From: Rhizophagus clarus
Lineage: Eukaryota > Glomeromycota > Glomeromycetes > Glomerales > Glomeraceae
Assembly: GCA_015698045.1 (NCBI GenBank)
Contig: BLAL01000012.1
Coordinates: 2,170,001-2,234,000 of the forward strand
Direction: 5' to 3'
DNA length: 64,000 bases
Every line of letters begins with the position of its first letter. Within the stretch, counting starts at the first letter, position 1. Shown here piece after piece: positions 60,534 through 64,000 of this stretch. The notes beneath the pieces were generated by a model. The model was given only the letters and a program-made list of their open reading frames with translations. It was not told the origin of the DNA and did no database searches. The position numbers and the translations under genes were made by a program.

Positions 60534-62158
60534 TATAATATTTGATAATTTGATAATTTAAAGATTAAACAAGAAACAAAGGCTCTATATATAACCGTTA
60601 CTTACGTCTTCTGAACCATTTTCGTTATCGTCTGATTAAAATAAAAGATAGATTAAATTAATAAGACTCGTTATCATTTAATAAAATATATTGCTATCAA
60701 TATTAATTAAAATAAATCAATAAATTAAATAAACTTGATATTATATCGCTTTCAATTAATTAAAATGTATTATTTAAAATAATCAGTAAACTACATTAAT
60801 TAAATTAAGATAAATCAATCAATATTTAAATATATCAGTAAACTAGATATTATATTGCTATCAATTAATTAAAATATATCAATAAACTAAATATTATAGC
60901 GTTATCAATTAATAGAATATATCAATAAATTAATTAAAATATATCAGTAAACAATTAATAATTAAAAATATCAATAAATTAATTAAAATATATCAATAAA
61001 GTATATCAATGAATTAATTAAAATATATTAATAAACTAAATATTATATCATTATCATAAATAACATGTCCAAATTAGTAATAACACATTTGAAGCTTGAT
61101 AAAGTTATACTTACGGAAGCTGGTTTTTCCGACAGGAAATATAATTGGCGAAAAGAAATATGCTTACTTTGTTAAGCTGACGAAAATAAGGCGAAAAATA
61201 AGGCAAAAAATATCATCAACCATTAACGAAAAAAACGAAAGGCAACAAAGAAAATTTGTTGCATCGTACTAAAACGTGGAGAAAAAAGAAAGAAAGCGTG
61301 GTAAACGTACGCAAATGTACCATACTCACGAGCAAATTTATAGTAAACGTAAACAAATTGGAAATCACCGATTTGTAGAACGTGCATGGTAAACGCAAAC
61401 AAACTTTATAGCTCCTGCCAATCACATCGGGTGACATTTATGCACTATCTAGTCACGTGGTATTAACAAACTGTACGTCTGTGCCAACTGCCAAGGGCAA
61501 AAGAAGAATTAAAGATTTATTAAAACAATTCTATTAATTAACAAGTAATTTTAACCATGACTGATTGTTAGAATAAACGTATATATGCTATAACTCAACG
61601 TATTATTGTAAGCGACTCAATAAAAGATAAAATAATAAATATTTGATATCTCGTTAACAGCTTTAAATGATACTGATGTACTAGAAATTGACGAAAATAT
61701 ATAAAAAAAAAATGAAATATAGTTTTTCCTAATTTTTGATATATTCGAAAGAATAGGCCAAGTGTTAAATTTTGATGTTGTTGCAGTTGCGAACAACTAA
61801 GACACTTTTTTTATAACTCTCGCATTTTGATCTGTGAATAGGAAATTGCTACATCTCTACTTAAATTATTTGGATTTTTTGAATTCGTGATGATATATGA
61901 GATTTATTAGTAAGTCGATTGACATGTTTCAAGAATCGGATTAATTGAATTTGAAAAAATTTTCTAGTATAATTATACCCCTTAATACCAAATTTAATTA
62001 GAGAATTAGCAAAAATAAAATTATATTTTAAAATACATTGGTCTTGACATCATTGTCATGTGTTATTATCAAAATAGCTTAATTACCAAGCAAGAATTGG
62101 GATTGCTGAACCAATTAGATTGATTTGCAATTCCTTAAAAAAAAAAAAAAAAAAAAAA
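60534..62158. other. Spacer between the divergent SR-rich and Tnp2 genes
   Basis: At 60700-61070 the DNA consists of irregular ATATATCA(A/G)TAAA(C/T)TAA units, a degenerate tandem repeat. Minus-strand GTAAGT donors at about 60607 and 61113 suggest leader exons of the SR-rich gene. The last 650 nt are AT-rich, with a poly-A tract (62136-62159) directly before the Tnp2 start codon. Confidence 0.45.
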
Positions 62159-64000
62159 ATGTCGGAATCTCTAGATACAAGAACCAGAACCAAAGTGCAT
62201 TGTTTCTGTAAAGAATGTAACAGTAAATTGGTTGATCCAAGGACTAAACTGAAACATGAGTTAAAATATAAATTAAAATCTAATGTGAATAATAATTTTG
62301 GTAACAATTATCAAGAAGGTTCTTCAAATGTTATATCATCTGATGCTGTTGATGAAGATGTAATGGAATGCGACCCAATACAAGGGATAAATGATACATC
62401 ACCTGATATAACTGAACAATTATCCGAAGATATTGAACAATTGTTCGAAGATATTGAACCATTGTCTGAAGATATTGAACCATTACTCACAAGAAACTAT
62501 TTCTTTTTAACAAAGAAGACACCTATACATGAATCGGCAAAACATCGAACGATAAAGAAAGGAAAAATATCCGATCTTGTTCTTGAAAATTTATTATTGG
62601 ATAATGTAAGAAACGAGAATGATCAAGATGGGGATTCTGAAGATGATGACGATAAAAATGGAGATACTGAAGATAGCGATTCTAATTATTCCGATGATTA
62701 TGAAGATGATGCCGATGAGGAAGTCAATTTTGCATCAACAGATTTCGATGACGGCAAACCAATTCTTCCTAACATTAACATTAATGATAATTATACTTGG
62801 ACTATTTTGTGGATATTACAATATCAACAACGATTTAAACTTTCCAATGTAGCTATAGATTCTTTGTTCAAGTTCTTAAGATTTTTTCTTTTGACAATAG
62901 ATGAAAATAAATTTTCATCTTTTCCTTCCTCTTTATATATGGCTAAAAAGGTGTTGGGGATATCCACAACGATAATTAAATATGCAGCCTGTGACAGATG
63001 TCACAAATTGTATGATATAAAAGAATTATTAGACAATACTGAAATACCAACTTGCAGTTTTGTAAACTATCCAAATCACAGAATAGAACGATTTCGACAA
63101 CAATGCAATAACCCTCTATTAACGAAAATAGATAGTAATAATAGTAGTAATAATCCCATTTTCCGTCTGATAATGACATTCCCGTTAATAAATATTAAGC
63201 AACAATTGACCCTTTTTTTTAATCGCAAAAATTTTGAAATGTCATGTCGGAGTGGTCAAAAAGGAAAAACGGAACTGAAGCTTTATTCGATATCTATGAT
63301 GGTAGGGTCTGGAAAAGTTTTACAGATGATGATGGTGCGCTGTTTTTTATAAAAGAATTTGCCGATACTCATATTGGATTAATGTTAAATATGGATTGGT
63401 TCCAGCCATTCGTAAATTTACAATATTCTGTTCGTGTGATTTATGCCATTTTTTGTAATTTGCCGCGTAATGAACGCTTCAAGCCACACAATATTCTCAC
63501 ACTAGCAGTAATGCCTGGTCCGAAAGAACCAAGCCAACATGAAATTAACAATTATTTGTATCCGATCATTAACCAGTTAAATCGTTTGTGGAATGGCTAT
63601 TTTATAAAAACAAACGAATACAACAACAGTCGATTTGTCCGTGGTGCAATCATTGGCTGTTCTAGCGACGTCCCTGCGTCTCGGAAATTATGTGGTTTCA
63701 TCTCGGCTCGTATTGCATGCTACCGATGTTACAAATCGGCAAATTTTATAAACAATCAACTAAATTTTGGGGGGTTTGCAGATTTAGACGACTGGTTTGT
63801 TGAGCGAGATATTAATGAAATAAGAGAAAAAGCAAGTGAGTGGAAACAATGTGCAACTGAAGAAGCACGAAGAGCCCATGTCTCTGAACATCATGTTCGC
63901 TGGTCAGAGATATACCGCTTGCTTTATTTTAATCCTGTTCGCTTTTGCGTGGTTGATCCTATACATTGCCTTTTTCTTGGTGTTGCAAAATGGATCGTAA
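62159..64000 (+). pseudogene. Tnp2 (CACTA-type) transposase gene, frameshifted and cut by the window end
   Basis: ATG 62159 opens a frame that begins with a Cys pair (VHCFCKECNSKLVD, a zinc-ribbon-like start common in fungal Tnp2 proteins) and contains acidic Glu/Asp repeats (three QLSEDIE-type units, about 80-108). It goes on to helical blocks (FKLSNVAIDSLFKFLRFFLL) and CDRCHKLYD. Near 63235-63241 the conserved reading moves to another frame, as one missing base in an A run would cause. The second frame is open to the window edge with Tnp2 catalytic-region features: MNMDWFQPF, YSVRVIYAIFCNLPRNERF, VMPGPKEP, GCSSDVPASRK, CYRC and VDPIHCLFLGVAK. The frame change makes this copy defective unless it is an assembly error. 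Confidence 0.75.

Noticed and set aside
61440-61460. CACTATCTAG as a possible CACTA-element end
   Set aside because: No inverted partner is visible in the window; five to ten bases alone are expected by chance.

Overview
The window looks like nuclear DNA of an early-diverging fungus, most likely an arbuscular mycorrhizal (Glomeromycotina, Rhizophagus-like) genome. The evidence is very high AT content, many homopolymer tracts, genes split by short (about 50-100 nt) introns, serine/asparagine-rich open frames, and a heavy load of decayed transposons of kinds common in Rhizophagus. The organism call is inference, because no rRNA or other species marker is present.

About ten conserved or credible host genes can be assembled exon by exon with continuous reading frames. 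They are an HDDC2-type 5'-deoxynucleotidase (7.6-8.6 kb, minus), a serine/asparagine-rich protein (12.3-13.8 kb, plus), an NSUN5/Rcm1 rRNA cytosine methyltransferase (16.2-18.4 kb, plus), a small minus-strand gene (19.1-19.6 kb), a small one-membrane-segment gene (22.9-23.2 kb), then a minus-strand block of ORC6 (30.8-32.1 kb), a RAD18-like E3 ubiquitin ligase (32.6-33.9 kb) and adenylate kinase (34.6-35.7 kb), and a YML020W-like alpha/beta-hydrolase (38.9-42.0 kb, plus). ORC6 and RAD18 both serve replication and its repair and lie next to each other. Splicing is unusual here: the RAD18-like gene is only in frame if an AT-AC intron with minor-spliceosome (U12) signals is removed, NSUN5 has a U12-type GTATCCTTT donor, and ORC6 uses a GC-AG intron.

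The remainder is mobile-element territory. An apparently intact 3.45 kb Tc1/mariner element (45.19-48.64 kb) has 40-bp terminal inverted repeats, TA target duplications, a DD34E transposase and a second, convergent gene for a Cys-rich protein ending in a SAM domain. From 51.4 to 57.5 kb lies a broken replication module: a D5/DUF5906-type helicase remnant between two direct repeats, a hairpin cluster, and a broken gene joining an archaeo-eukaryotic primase to an origin-binding-protein-like helicase. From 58.6 kb to the right edge, an SR-rich/coiled-coil gene (minus, two TGA codons) diverges from a Tnp2-type (CACTA) transposase gene (plus, frameshifted, cut by the window end). Relics of hAT, Plavaka-like and IS630/Tc1-like transposases, a MITE and an OTT_1508-type deaminase gene broken by a 7-bp duplication fill 20-30 kb.

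The left edge holds a short GTACCCGATATGTGT inverted repeat and an 8-unit tandem array (0.16-1.07 kb) whose units each look like a small exon plus an intron. Long AT-rich deserts (13.8-16.2, 35.7-38.9, 42.0-45.2 and 48.6-51.4 kb) contain nothing I can call. All exon joins come from splice signals and frame continuity only; no transcript or similarity search was possible.
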